Made by a program: the position numbers and the translations under genes. From the NCBI RefSeq assembly GCF_900637205.1, contig NZ_LR134355.1, positions 4,588,001 through 4,652,000 on the forward strand: a stretch of DNA of 64,000 nt, in the 5' to 3' direction. The DNA is from Mycolicibacterium chitae. GTDB lineage: Bacteria; Actinomycetota; Actinomycetes; Mycobacteriales; Mycobacteriaceae. This document shows, in pieces, positions 17,546-25,797 of the stretch; position 1 is the stretch's first letter; every line of letters starts with the position of its first letter. The notes under the pieces are model-generated. The model saw nothing but the letters and a program-made list of their open reading frames with translations. It ran no database searches and had not been told where the DNA came from.

Positions 17546-19051
17546 CTACCCCTGTGGTTGTGTTGCGGTGTCATTGAGGCTCGCGACGATCTCGCGTCGC
17601 AGCAGCTTGCCGGTGGCGTTGGTGGGCAGTTCGGCCCGGAAGACCACCCGGTCCGGGGTCCGCGAGCCCCGCAGGTGCTTGCGGACGTGGGCGCGCAGTT
17701 CCTCGGGATCCGGGTCAACGCCGGCGGCCGGCACCACCACGGCCACGATGGCCTGGCCCCACTGTGGATCCTCGACGCCGACGACGGCCACCTCGTGGAC
17801 GTGATCGTGCTCGATGAGCACATCCTCGAGTTCGGCGGGGGCGATGTTCTCCCCGCCGCGAATGATGGTGTCGTCGGAGCGGCCCGTGATGAACAGGTAA
17901 CCGTCCTCGTCGAGGGTGGCGATGTCCTTGGTGGGGAACCAGCCCTGCTCGTCGAGCACCGAGCCGATGCCGGTGTACTTGCCCGAGACCTGCTCGCCGC
18001 GGACGAACAACTCGCCGGGCTCGCCCGGCCCCAGCACGGTGCCGTCCTCGCTGCGGATCTGCACCTCGATACCGGGCACAGGCTGCCCGACCGAACCGAG
18101 GCGCTTGGCCACCGCCTCGTCGGGGTTGCCGTGCGCCTCGCGGTGATCGTCGGGGGTCAGCACCGCAATCGTCGAGGACGTCTCGGTCAGGCCGTAGGCG
18201 TTGACGAACCCGACGTGCGGCAGCAGACCGAGGGCCTTGCGCACCAGCGGCAGGCCCACCTTGGAGCCGCCGTAGGCGAGGTTGCGCAGCGTGGGCAGCG
18301 GATGGTCGCCGGCCTCGAGCACGGTGACGATCCGGTCGAGCATGGTCGGCACCACCGTCGCCGACGTGACGCCCTCCTCGCCCACCAGCCGCACCCATTC
18401 GGCGGCGTCAAAGTTGGGCAGGTACACCATCTTTCGCCCGGCGTACAGGTTCGACAGCGCGGCCGACACCCCGGCGATGTGGTAGGGCGGCACGCAGATC
18501 AGCGCGGCGTCGTCCGGTTCGGCGGCGCCGAACTCGACGGTGCCGGTGATGTAGGACGTCAGGTTGTTGTGCGAGAGCTCGACGGCCTTGGGCGCCGAGG
18601 TGGTGCCCGAGGTGAACAGCACGACGCCGACGTCGTCGGGATCGGCGAACTCGGCGACCGCCTCGGCGGACTTGGCCGCCGCCAGGAACTCGGCGGACTC
18701 CATGGTCGCCGCGCCGGCGTCGCCCACCATGTCGCGGTAGCGCTCGTCGACGATCACCAGCGGCTTGGGCAGCCGCTCGATGAGCGCCTGGATGCCCTCG
18801 GCCGACAGCCGGTAGTTGATCGGCGTGAAGGTCCGCGCGGCCCGGGCCGAGGCGAACAACAGCAGCGGCAGCAGCGCGCCGCCGGTGCCCACGTACACCA
18901 CATGCTCGGCGCCGCTACCGGCGATGACGCCCGCGCCGCCGTCGGCGAGGTCGGACAATTCCTGGGTGGTCAGGCGGGTTTCCTCGGACACCACGGCCAC
19001 GCGGTCCGGGTCTCCGGACAGCGCCATCTCGAGCAGCAGCGAGATACTCAT
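17546..19051 (-). CDS. Acyl-CoA synthetase / AMP-dependent ligase (FadD family)
   Basis: A 501-residue ANL ligase. Motifs: LFTSGTTSAPKAVELSH (phosphate loop), VPPYHIAGV, AYGLTETSST (A5), KDIATLDEDGYLFITGRSDD (A7), IIRGGENIAPAELE (A8 hinge) and the catalytic lysine in PTNATGKLLRREI (A10). The N-terminal domain is short, like medium-chain or aromatic acid ligases. It is the first gene of a two-gene operon with the 99-residue unknown. A 25-bp inverted repeat sits 29-53 bp upstream of the start and probably controls it. The substrate cannot be determined. No paralogue with the same neighbour is seen elsewhere in the window. Confidence 0.9.
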   Translation of the reverse strand: MSISLLLEMALSGDPDRVAVVSEETRLTTQELSDLADGGAGVIAGSGAEHVVYVGTGGALLPLLLFASARAARTFTPINYRLSAEGIQALIERLPKPLVIVDERYRDMVGDAGAATMESAEFLAAAKSAEAVAEFADPDDVGVVLFTSGTTSAPKAVELSHNNLTSYITGTVEFGAAEPDDAALICVPPYHIAGVSAALSNLYAGRKMVYLPNFDAAEWVRLVGEEGVTSATVVPTMLDRIVTVLEAGDHPLPTLRNLAYGGSKVGLPLVRKALGLLPHVGFVNAYGLTETSSTIAVLTPDDHREAHGNPDEAVAKRLGSVGQPVPGIEVQIRSEDGTVLGPGEPGELFVRGEQVSGKYTGIGSVLDEQGWFPTKDIATLDEDGYLFITGRSDDTIIRGGENIAPAELEDVLIEHDHVHEVAVVGVEDPQWGQAIVAVVVPAAGVDPDPEELRAHVRKHLRGSRTPDRVVFRAELPTNATGKLLRREIVASLNDTATQPQG

Positions 19052-19079
19052 CGGGACCGTCCGGGAGCGGCGTTATCAT

Positions 19080-19104
19080 AATCGAAGAACATGATTCTCC
19101 GATT
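19080..19104. promoter_or_regulatory. 25-bp inverted repeat, likely operator of the fadD operon
   Basis: The arms AATCG-n-AGAA and TTCT-n-CGATT match 9 of 10 positions around a 5-nt centre and are AT-rich against the GC-rich surroundings. It lies 29-53 bp upstream of the FadD start, overlapping the expected core promoter. The length and spacing are typical of TetR-family sites, but no TetR gene is adjacent. Confidence 0.55.
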
Positions 19105-19142
19105 AAACCACAGCGCGACATAGTGGCAGCAGGACAACCGCC

Positions 19143-19667
19143 TCAGGCGGCTCGGCGCCAACGGGCGCAGACGAAATCCCCGTTGACCCCGGACTCCACC
19201 AAAGCCCATTCCGAGCGCAGTGGCAAGACCCTGGCGCCCGCGCCCAGGCTGCACGGGGCGTAGCTGACGATCATCTCGTCCACCAGACCGGCGGCGACGA
19301 ACTGCGCGGCGGCCTCGCCGCCACCGATCACCCAGACGTCCTTGCCGGCGGCGGCCTCGACCAGCGTGGGGTGCAATCCGGCGGCGTCACCGGCGAAGGT
19401 CCGGACGGGATGGTCGGGCGCGACGATCTCGGGCCGGTGCGTCAGCACCCACGCCGGCTGGCTGTACATCCACTCCCCCGGCTGATTGCGGACGATCCAC
19501 TCGTAGGTGCTCGCCCCCATCACCACGGCGCCGACCGCGGCGATGAACTCGTCGTAGCCGAACGGCCCGGCCTGGTCGATGGCTCGGGAGGTCAGCCAGT
19601 CCAGGCTGTCGTCGGTGTCGACGACGAAGCCGTCCAGGCTCGCGGCGGTGTAGTAGACGGTGGCCAT
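19143..19667 (-). CDS. RibD C-terminal / dihydrofolate reductase-like protein
   Basis: A 174-residue protein of the bacterial bifunctional-deaminase-reductase C-terminal family (YyaP/YwjB-like). The N-terminus VYYTAASLDGFVVDTDDSLDWL is typical. The nucleotide loop is VWVIGGGEAAAQF, and DEMIVSYAPCSLGAGARVL is the conserved C-terminal strand-loop. Family members resemble DHFR and bind NADPH, and the substrate is usually unknown. The start ATG at 19667 shares a base with the TGA of the upstream AraC-DinB gene, so translation is coupled. The reading frame is open upstream, but that part belongs to the other gene in another frame. Confidence 0.88.
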   Translation of the reverse strand: MATVYYTAASLDGFVVDTDDSLDWLTSRAIDQAGPFGYDEFIAAVGAVVMGASTYEWIVRNQPGEWMYSQPAWVLTHRPEIVAPDHPVRTFAGDAAGLHPTLVEAAAGKDVWVIGGGEAAAQFVAAGLVDEMIVSYAPCSLGAGARVLPLRSEWALVESGVNGDFVCARWRRAA

Positions 19668-20614
19668 CAGTCGGTTCCTCTCATCCAGTCCAGCGGGTCG
19701 CCGCGCCCGGCCGGCACGCCGAGGCGGGCCAGCATCGCGCGAGCCAGTTCCCGGCGGTGCGCGGCATAGGTGAGCACGTGCGCGACGATCCCGAACAGCT
19801 GGAAGGACTCCGGTGGGTCGCACAGTGCGTCGATCACGGTGTCGGCGAGCCGGCCCTGCTCGGTGACCTCCACGACCATCGCCGACCACCGGGCGGCGAC
19901 GATGTCGTGGTGGGCCGCCAACGTCCGCGGGTCCGAGGATGCCGGGTCGGTGGGCGTACGCGGTGGGTAGTCGCGGCCCTCGATGCTGGCCAGCCACACT
20001 TCCTTGGTCCAGACGATGGCGCCGAGCACGGCGGCGACGCTGGGTTCCGGGCCGTCCCAGTCCAGCACGACCTGCCCCGGCGAAACATGCTGCACCCATT
20101 GCGCTTCGGTGAGCTCGGCGGCACGCTTCAGCAGGTGCTCGGTGTCGGCGAGGTCGTGGGCGATCATCAGCCGGGTCACCCCGGCGGTGTGCTGCTCGCC
20201 CGCCTCGCCGTCGATCCACAGCGACTGCGGCGGGTGGAAGTGCAGGCCGTTGGGTGCGGGCAGCCGGAAGCCGCGGCCCGTCGCGGGGACCGCCGACGGC
20301 GGGATACCGAAGCTGCGCCGGAAGGCCCGGGAGAACACCTCCGGGGAGGACCACCCCTCGTCGGCGGCGACGGCGGCGACCCCCTCGCCGCGGCCCAGCC
20401 GCCAGGCCGCGCGCTCCAACATGATCCGGCGGCGCAGCGCGGCGGGCGGCTCGCCGGTCAGGCGGCGCACCTCGCGGGAGAAGTGGAACTCCGAGACGTA
20501 GGAGTTGCGGGCCATGTCCTCGACGCCGGCCGCCCCGTCGCCGGGCACCACCGAATCGAGCAGTTCCCGCAACCGGTCGCGGCCCGGCGGCGGTGACGAG
20601 GGTTCGGCGCTCAC
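19667..20614 (-). CDS. AraC-type HTH fused to a DinB-like domain
   Basis: A 315-residue fusion. Residues about 10-105 form an AraC/XylS DNA-binding domain (EFHFSREVRRLTGEPPAALRRR, GVAAVAADEGWSSPEVFSRAF). A linker follows (LPAPNGLHFHPPQSLW). Residues about 145-305 then look like a DinB/YfiT four-helix metal-binding bundle with conserved His in MIAHDLADTEHL and AHVLTYAAHRREL. DinB-type domains include mycothiol- and bacillithiol-dependent transferases and thiol-stress proteins. The GTG start at 20614 is chosen because the frame above it is antisense to the dehydrogenases. It is cotranscribed and coupled with the RibD-like gene. It could sense an electrophile through the DinB half (inference). 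Confidence 0.82.
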   Translation of the reverse strand: MSAEPSSPPPGRDRLRELLDSVVPGDGAAGVEDMARNSYVSEFHFSREVRRLTGEPPAALRRRIMLERAAWRLGRGEGVAAVAADEGWSSPEVFSRAFRRSFGIPPSAVPATGRGFRLPAPNGLHFHPPQSLWIDGEAGEQHTAGVTRLMIAHDLADTEHLLKRAAELTEAQWVQHVSPGQVVLDWDGPEPSVAAVLGAIVWTKEVWLASIEGRDYPPRTPTDPASSDPRTLAAHHDIVAARWSAMVVEVTEQGRLADTVIDALCDPPESFQLFGIVAHVLTYAAHRRELARAMLARLGVPAGRGDPLDWMRGTD

Positions 20615-20716
20615 AGCAGTCGAGTATGGTCCGCTGGGGCGACCAGGGACATGACAATTCCTGCTGTGCGCCCGTGCGATAGTGAGAGCCGGTCGGGGAG
20701 GACACGAGAGCAGGGG

Positions 20717-21868
20717 ATGAGCAGCTTCGACGCGCTGTGCGCCAACGAACCCGAACTGGCCGCGCTGCGCGCCTCGATCCGCGACTTCCTGGCCGCCGAC
20801 CGCGCCGAGTTCGGTTGGGAGCCCGGGGTGGACACCTGGCTGTCGCAGTGGGACGAGGCCTTCAGCGCCCGCCTCGGCGACGCCGGCTACCTGGGCCTGA
20901 CCATCCCCGTCGAGTACGGCGGGCGCGGCCTGGGACATCTGCACCGCTACGTCGTCACCGAGGAACTGCTGGTCGCCGGGGCGCCGGTGGCCGCGCACTG
21001 GATCGCCGACCGTCAGGTGGCGCCCGGGCTGATGACGTACGGCAACGAGGAACAGCGCCGCCGCATCCTGCCGCGCATCGCCGCCGGCCGGTTCTTCTCC
21101 GCGATCGGGATGAGCGAACCGCAGTCGGGTTCGGACCTGGCGGCCGCGGCCACCCGGGCCACCCGGACCGACGGCGGCTGGGTGCTGGGCGGCCGCAAAG
21201 TGTGGACCAGCGGGGCCCACCTGGCGCATCAGGTGGTGGTGCTGGCGCGCACCAGTCCGGCCGACCCCGACCGGCGGCACGCCGGCTTCAGCCAGTTCCT
21301 GGTACCCACCGATGCCGACGGGGTGCAGATCGACCCGATCGTGTCGATGGACGGCGAGCACCACTTCAACGAGACCATCTTCACCGACGTGTTCATCGCC
21401 GACGCCGACGTGCTCGGCGAGATCGGCAACGGCTGGCATCAGGTGACCGCCGAATTGTCCTTCGAGCGCAGCGGTCCCGAGCGCGTGCTGTCGACGGTGA
21501 CGGTGATCCTGGCCGCGATCCGCGCGCTGGCCCGCGCCGATGCGGCCCCCGAGGCCGCCATCGGCGATCTGGCGGCGCGGCTGGTGTCGCTGCGGCAACT
21601 TTCGGTGTCGGTGGCCCGCGCGCTGACCGCAGGCGAATCCGCGGCCAATCAGGCTGCGCTGGTCAAGGACCTCGGCACTCGCTTCGAGCAGGATTCGGTG
21701 GCGTTGGTGACCGACCTGCTCGACCACCTCGACCCCGACAGCGCCGAGTATGCGCGGCTGCAGCGCATGCTGGATGTCGCCCGGGTGCATTCGCCGATGG
21801 TGACGCTGCGGGGCGGGACCAATGAGGTGCTGCGCGGGGTCGTCGCGCGCGGAATGGGGTTGCGATGA
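20717..21868 (+). CDS. Acyl-CoA dehydrogenase (FadE), first subunit of a pair
   Basis: A 383-residue flavoprotein that introduces an alpha-beta double bond into an acyl-CoA. Visible motifs are IGMSEPQSGSDLAAAATRA (FAD/substrate contact), GGWVLGGRKVWTSGA, QFLVPTDADGV and LSFERSGPER, where a Glu could be the catalytic base of the IVD-like class. The C-terminal flavin motif is RGGTNEVLRGVVARGMGLR. ATG 20717 has AGGGG directly upstream. It is divergent from the AraC-DinB gene and is followed after 28 bp by a second, smaller dehydrogenase, an arrangement typical of the mycobacterial heteromeric alpha2beta2 dehydrogenases used on steroid or branched side chains. Confidence 0.9.
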   Translation: MSSFDALCANEPELAALRASIRDFLAADRAEFGWEPGVDTWLSQWDEAFSARLGDAGYLGLTIPVEYGGRGLGHLHRYVVTEELLVAGAPVAAHWIADRQVAPGLMTYGNEEQRRRILPRIAAGRFFSAIGMSEPQSGSDLAAAATRATRTDGGWVLGGRKVWTSGAHLAHQVVVLARTSPADPDRRHAGFSQFLVPTDADGVQIDPIVSMDGEHHFNETIFTDVFIADADVLGEIGNGWHQVTAELSFERSGPERVLSTVTVILAAIRALARADAAPEAAIGDLAARLVSLRQLSVSVARALTAGESAANQAALVKDLGTRFEQDSVALVTDLLDHLDPDSAEYARLQRMLDVARVHSPMVTLRGGTNEVLRGVVARGMGLR

Positions 21869-21896
21869 GCGCTTGCGCGAAGAGCGGAGAGCACCG

Positions 21897-22976
21897 ATGA
21901 GCGAGGCTTTGGCGGGCGGCGTGTTCGCCGCGAATGCGGCCGGATCCGCCGACGAGCACGCCGAACTGCGGCGGTTGGTCGACGACATCGGCCGCCGGTC
22001 TTTCGAGGCCCGGATCGGCCAGCGGTCCCTGCCGGAGGCGTTCGACGCCGAGGCCTGGGCCGCGCTGGAGGACACCGGCCTGAGCCGGCTGACCAGCACG
22101 CCCGACCTGGAGGCCGGGCCCACCGAGGCGGCGATCGTGCTGCGCGGACTGGCCCGCCACGCGGTGGCCGCGCCGATCGCCGAGACCGATGTGCTGGCCG
22201 GGTGGCTGGCGGCGGCGGCGGGACTGCCGGTGCCCGAGGCCGGTCCGCTGACCGTGGCGATCGCCGACGCCGACGGGTCCGCGCGGGACGTGGCGTGGCC
22301 GCGGGTGTGCGCGGCGGTGGTGCTGGTGGCCCGCGCCGACGACGGGGTGCGGGTGTCGATCGCGCGGCCCGAGGACCTGGACCTCGTCGAGGGCCGCAAC
22401 CTGGCCGGCGAACCCCGCGCGACCGTGCGCTTCGCGGCGTCGGCCGACGCGGTGCGCTGCGGTGCCGAGGTCGCCGACGAACTGGCCCGCCGCGGCGCCT
22501 GGGCGCGCTGCGTGCAGGTGCTCGGGGCGCTGGACGCCGCGGCGGAGATGACGGTGGCCCACACCCGGGAGCGGCAGCAGTTCGGCCGGGCGCTGAGCAA
22601 GTTCCAGGCCGTCCAGCATGCGCTGGCCCAGATGGCCGGTGAGATCGAACGCGGCCGGGCCGCAACCACTTTGGCGGTCGCGGCCGCCGCCGACCACGGC
22701 TTCGACAGCCCGCAGGCCGACTACGCCGTGACCCTGGCCAAGGTGGTGCTGGGCCGCGTCGTACCGGAGGTCACCACCACCGCGCATCAACTGCACGGCG
22801 CCATCGGCGTGACCCTCGAGCATTCGCTGTGGTCGGCGACCTTGCGGGCGCACAGTTGGATCGGCGAGTTCGGCAGCACCGGCCGGCACGCGCGTCGCCT
22901 CGGCCGGCGGGCGCTGGACGCGGGCGCCCGCGGCGACGACGGTGCGCTGTGGGACGCGCTGACCTGGGCGCGCTAG
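21897..22976 (+). CDS. Acyl-CoA dehydrogenase-like second subunit
   Basis: A 359-residue acyl-CoA dehydrogenase homologue with a shortened, divergent N-terminal domain and no clear EPxxGSD motif. The C-terminal helical domain is recognisable (LGALDAAAEMTVAHTRERQQFGRALSKFQAVQHALAQM, then AHQLHGAIGVTLEHSLW). Proteins of this shape usually form the non-catalytic partner that completes the FAD site in alpha2beta2 enzymes. ATG 21897 follows the first subunit by 28 bp. An alternative start inside the preceding gene is not needed. No substrate can be named. Confidence 0.87.
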   Translation: MSEALAGGVFAANAAGSADEHAELRRLVDDIGRRSFEARIGQRSLPEAFDAEAWAALEDTGLSRLTSTPDLEAGPTEAAIVLRGLARHAVAAPIAETDVLAGWLAAAAGLPVPEAGPLTVAIADADGSARDVAWPRVCAAVVLVARADDGVRVSIARPEDLDLVEGRNLAGEPRATVRFAASADAVRCGAEVADELARRGAWARCVQVLGALDAAAEMTVAHTRERQQFGRALSKFQAVQHALAQMAGEIERGRAATTLAVAAAADHGFDSPQADYAVTLAKVVLGRVVPEVTTTAHQLHGAIGVTLEHSLWSATLRAHSWIGEFGSTGRHARRLGRRALDAGARGDDGALWDALTWAR

Positions 22977-23012
22977 TCGCCAGCTGAGCGAATCGACGGC
23001 GGGCGTCGCGAT

Positions 23013-23059
23013 CAATGCCGAGGATTCTCGCTACGTCGCGGCTGGAGCCCTCGGCATTG
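23013..23059. terminator. Long inverted repeat between convergent genes
   Basis: The 11-nt arms CAATGCCGAGG (23013-23023) and CCTCGGCATTG (23049-23059) are perfectly complementary across a 25-nt loop. They lie in the 150-bp space between the dehydrogenase pair and the convergent acetyltransferase. There is no T-tract, so it is a probable but unproven bidirectional terminator. Confidence 0.5.
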
Positions 23060-23126
23060 GTGATGGTGGCTGCGGCGGCGGCGGTTCAACGACCCTGGCG
23101 ATGATCTCGGCGCAGCCGGGCCCACC

Positions 23127-23993
23127 TCAGGAGTCGAGCACCTCGGTGATCCGCTGGTGCACGTCGCCGATACCGCCGACGTCCAGACCGTAGGTGTTCA
23201 TCAGCAGCGCGAGCACCTGCGAGGCGTTCTCGAAACGCACCCGCTCTCCTGGTTCCCCGGGCCGGTGGATCGCGAGGTGGCGGCCCCGCAGATTCCAGCG
23301 TGCACCGTCGATGATCATCGAGGCGGTCAGACCGACGACGAAGATCGACGCCGGATGCGTTGACACATACCAACTTCCGACCTGCAGGTCGATCGCGGGC
23401 CGCGGGCTGTCGGCGAAGATGTACACCGGCTGCCAGACGTCGCCGATCAACGTCTCCAGGAAGTACTCGTCGCCGCGCACACCGATGCGGTAGGGCTCGT
23501 TGGGCGTCTGCTGCACCAACCCCGGGACGAACTCGATGGGCGCGGTCAGCGTCTGCCCGCCGAATCCGACGTCGACCAAAAAGCGCCGCGGATCCCCGGG
23601 CACGCGGACCACCAGCAGCTGATGGGTCAGCGGCGTCGTCGGCGCGTCCAGACCCTCGGGGCGCATCCAGACCACCCGCGCGGTCAACGACTCGACGGCG
23701 TAGCCGAGCTCCTCGAGCGCGTAAGCCAGCAGACCGTTCTGCTCGAAGCAGTACCCGCCCCGGGCGCGCTGCACCATCTTGGCGCCCAACGCCTCGGCGC
23801 TCAGGTCGGCGACCGGGATGCCCATCAGCGGGTCCAGGTTCTCGAACGGGATGTGCGTCAGATGCGCCGTGACCAGCCCGTGCAGCGTCGCCAGGGTGGG
23901 TTCGACCGACCCGGCGTGACCGATCCTCGCCAGGTAGGCAGCGACGTCGAGCGCGGGCTGCGACCGGAGCGTCTGGGTGACCATGCCGACCAT
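23127..23993 (-). CDS. nat: Arylamine N-acetyltransferase
   Basis: A 288-residue NAT that transfers acetyl (or propionyl) groups from CoA to arylamines, hydrazines or related substrates by a ping-pong thiol mechanism. The catalytic triad is visible as C82 (RGGYCFEQNG), H124 (LTHQLLVV) and D141 (LVDVGFGG). The length is usual. In M. tuberculosis nat lies in the hsa cholesterol operon, whereas here it is alone beside echA1. Start ATG 23993 is used; a second Met is at residue 4. An 18-bp imperfect palindrome lies directly upstream. Cholesterol-pathway involvement here is possible but not shown. Confidence 0.94.
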   Translation of the reverse strand: MVGMVTQTLRSQPALDVAAYLARIGHAGSVEPTLATLHGLVTAHLTHIPFENLDPLMGIPVADLSAEALGAKMVQRARGGYCFEQNGLLAYALEELGYAVESLTARVVWMRPEGLDAPTTPLTHQLLVVRVPGDPRRFLVDVGFGGQTLTAPIEFVPGLVQQTPNEPYRIGVRGDEYFLETLIGDVWQPVYIFADSPRPAIDLQVGSWYVSTHPASIFVVGLTASMIIDGARWNLRGRHLAIHRPGEPGERVRFENASQVLALLMNTYGLDVGGIGDVHQRITEVLDS

Positions 23994-24000
23994 GATCGCG

Positions 24001-24018
24001 CCTGAACCTCGGTTTAGG
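24001..24018. promoter_or_regulatory. 18-bp imperfect palindrome upstream of nat
   Basis: CCTGAACCTCGGTTTAGG has arms CCT-n-AACC / GGTT-n-AGG around a 2-bp centre. It lies 8-25 bp upstream of the nat start and just beyond the echA1 stop. It is well placed to block nat expression. Confidence 0.4.
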
Positions 24019-24050
24019 TCAAGCGACTTTCCGACACGGCAGTGTTCGGC

Positions 24051-24836
24051 TCAGGTGCCCGTCCACTTGGGGGCGCGCTTCTCGGCGAAGGCGACGGCAC
24101 CCTCCTGGGCATCCTTGGACATGAACACCGGGCCCAGGATCTTCATCTGTTCGGCCCACTGCTCCTCGGGTCCCCAGTAGCGCGCCTCGACGATGATCTT
24201 CTTGGTTGCCGCGACGGCCAGCGGACCGTTGGCGGTGATCTTCCCGGCCAGCGCGATCGCGGCGTCGAGCGCGCCGCCCGGCTCGGCCAGCACGCTGACC
24301 AGACCCAACTCGTGGGCCCGCTCGGCGGACAGGTTGTCGCCGGTCAGCGCGAGTTCCATCGCGATGGCGTACGGAATGCGCTGGGGCAGGCGCAGCAGCC
24401 CGCCGCCGCCGGCCACCAGACCGCGCTTGACCTCGGGGATGCCGAACGCCGAATCACGCGCCGCGACAATCAGATCCGTCGCCAACGCCACCTCGGTGCC
24501 ACCGGCCAACGCGTACCCCTCGACCGCGGCGATCAGCGGCTTGGCCGGCGGGGACTCGGTGAAGCCCAGGCCGCGGCCCTCGATGTCGCAGCGCTCGCCG
24601 CGGGCGAACGCCTTGAGGTCCATACCCGCGCAGAACGACCCACCCGCACCGGTGAGCACGCCGACCGACAGGCCGGGGTCCTCGTCGAGCCGGTCCATCG
24701 CGTCGGCCAACCCCTGGCTGACGGCGAGGTTGACGGCGTTCTTGGCCTTGGGCCGGTTGATGGTGATGACCAGGATCCGGTCGCGCTGTTCGACCAGGAC
24801 TGCGGGTTCGTTCGATTCGTCGCTCACACCCGACAT
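24051..24836 (-). CDS. echA1: Enoyl-CoA hydratase EchA1
   Basis: A 261-residue crotonase-fold protein that hydrates trans-2-enoyl-CoA in beta-oxidation. The oxyanion-hole segments are SFCAGMDLKAFARG and EGYALAGGTEVALATD. The second catalytic segment is FGIPEVKRGLVAGGGGLLRL, keeping the Glu of PEVKRG. The length agrees with EchA1 (Rv0222, 262 residues), which is next to the same Rv0223c and Rv0221 relatives in M. tuberculosis. The ATG at 24836 is chosen over an upstream in-frame ATG that would extend into the promoter. The gene is divergent from the acyltransferase, with a KstR-type site in between. Confidence 0.9.
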   Translation of the reverse strand: MSGVSDESNEPAVLVEQRDRILVITINRPKAKNAVNLAVSQGLADAMDRLDEDPGLSVGVLTGAGGSFCAGMDLKAFARGERCDIEGRGLGFTESPPAKPLIAAVEGYALAGGTEVALATDLIVAARDSAFGIPEVKRGLVAGGGGLLRLPQRIPYAIAMELALTGDNLSAERAHELGLVSVLAEPGGALDAAIALAGKITANGPLAVAATKKIIVEARYWGPEEQWAEQMKILGPVFMSKDAQEGAVAFAEKRAPKWTGT

Positions 24837-24908
24837 CGTAAACGGTACGGTAAGGCCGTCGGGTGACGACCCGGCGAACTCGTCGACGCCGCCGGGTAAC
24901 ATTCAAAC

Positions 24909-24922
24909 TAGAACACGTTTCA
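24909..24922. promoter_or_regulatory. KstR-type operator
   Basis: TAGAACACGTTTCA fits the published mycobacterial KstR consensus TNNAACNNGTTNNA at every fixed position. It lies 23-36 bp upstream of the GTG of the acyltransferase and 73-86 bp upstream of echA1. KstR is the TetR repressor of cholesterol and lipid catabolism, derepressed by cholesterol-derived CoA thioesters. Control of one or both divergent genes is inferred. Confidence 0.6.
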
Positions 24923-24944
24923 ATTCATTCCCCAGGGGGATCCT

Positions 24945-25793
24945 GTGAGCCCGTCCGACCTCGACAACTCCACCACGGACGACGCCGGGCTCGCCGACCC
25001 CGAGGTCCTCGGCGAGATCACCAAGTGGGATCCGGTCCTCACCGAACAGGTGATGGGTGTGCTGAAACCGTTCCTCAAGATCTACCACCGTTCGGAGGTC
25101 CACGGCCTGGAGAACTTCCCGGCCGGCGGCGCCCTGGTGGTCTCCAACCATTCCGGCGGGATGCTCGCCATGGACGTCCCGGTGTTCGCGGCGGGTTTCT
25201 ACGACCACTTCGGCTACGAGCGGCCGGTCTACACGCTGACCTTCGACCTGGTGTTCACCGGTCCGACCGCGGGGTTCTTCCGCAAGACCGGCTTCATCAA
25301 GGCCAACCACGACAACGCCGACGAGGCACTGCGCTCCGGCGGTGTCGTGGTGGTCTTCCCCGGCGGGGATTATGACGTCTACCGGCCGAGCACGGCCCGC
25401 CACAAGATCGACTTCGGCGGCCGCACCGGTTATGTCCGGGCGGCGCTGAACGCCGGGGTGCCCATCGTCCCGACCGTGGGGATCGGCGGGCAGGAGAGCC
25501 AGCTGTTCCTGTCCCGCGGCACCGGACTGGCCAAGGCGCTGCGGCTGGACAAGATGTTCCGGGCCAAGATCCTGCCGCTGTCGTTCGGCGTCCCGTTCGG
25601 CCTGTCGGCCGTGGTGCCGCTGAACGTGCCGCTGCCCACCAAGATCGTGCAGCAGGTACTGGAACCCATCGACATCGTCGCCGAGTTCGGCGAGGACCCC
25701 GACATCGACGAGGTCGACGCGCACGTGCGCCGCGTTATGCAGCGCGCGCTGGACGAGTTGGCCGCGCAGCGCCGTCTCCCGGTGATCGGCTGA
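24945..25793 (+). CDS. Lysophospholipid / 1-acylglycerol-3-phosphate-type acyltransferase
   Basis: A 282-residue protein of the PlsC-like superfamily. It has the variant acyltransferase motif VVSNHSGGMLAMDV in place of NHxxxxD, as in a mycobacterial subfamily. FFRKTGFIKANHDNADEAL is followed by the acceptor-binding VVVFPGGDYDVYRP. It is expected to acylate a glycerol or lysolipid acceptor at the inner membrane face, and the exact acceptor is unknown. Start GTG 24945 has AGGGGGA 4 nt upstream. It is followed after 4 bp by an esterase gene. The acyltransferase-esterase pair between echA1 and the WS/DGAT gene is extra compared with M. tuberculosis as I remember it. Confidence 0.86.
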   Translation: MSPSDLDNSTTDDAGLADPEVLGEITKWDPVLTEQVMGVLKPFLKIYHRSEVHGLENFPAGGALVVSNHSGGMLAMDVPVFAAGFYDHFGYERPVYTLTFDLVFTGPTAGFFRKTGFIKANHDNADEALRSGGVVVVFPGGDYDVYRPSTARHKIDFGGRTGYVRAALNAGVPIVPTVGIGGQESQLFLSRGTGLAKALRLDKMFRAKILPLSFGVPFGLSAVVPLNVPLPTKIVQQVLEPIDIVAEFGEDPDIDEVDAHVRRVMQRALDELAAQRRLPVIG

Positions 25794-25797
25794 GACG

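Noticed and set aside
19667-22669. Very long minus-strand frame joining the AraC-DinB protein to antisense of the dehydrogenases
   Set aside because: Only the part below the GTG at 20614 is coding; the rest is antisense to two well-supported FadE genes.
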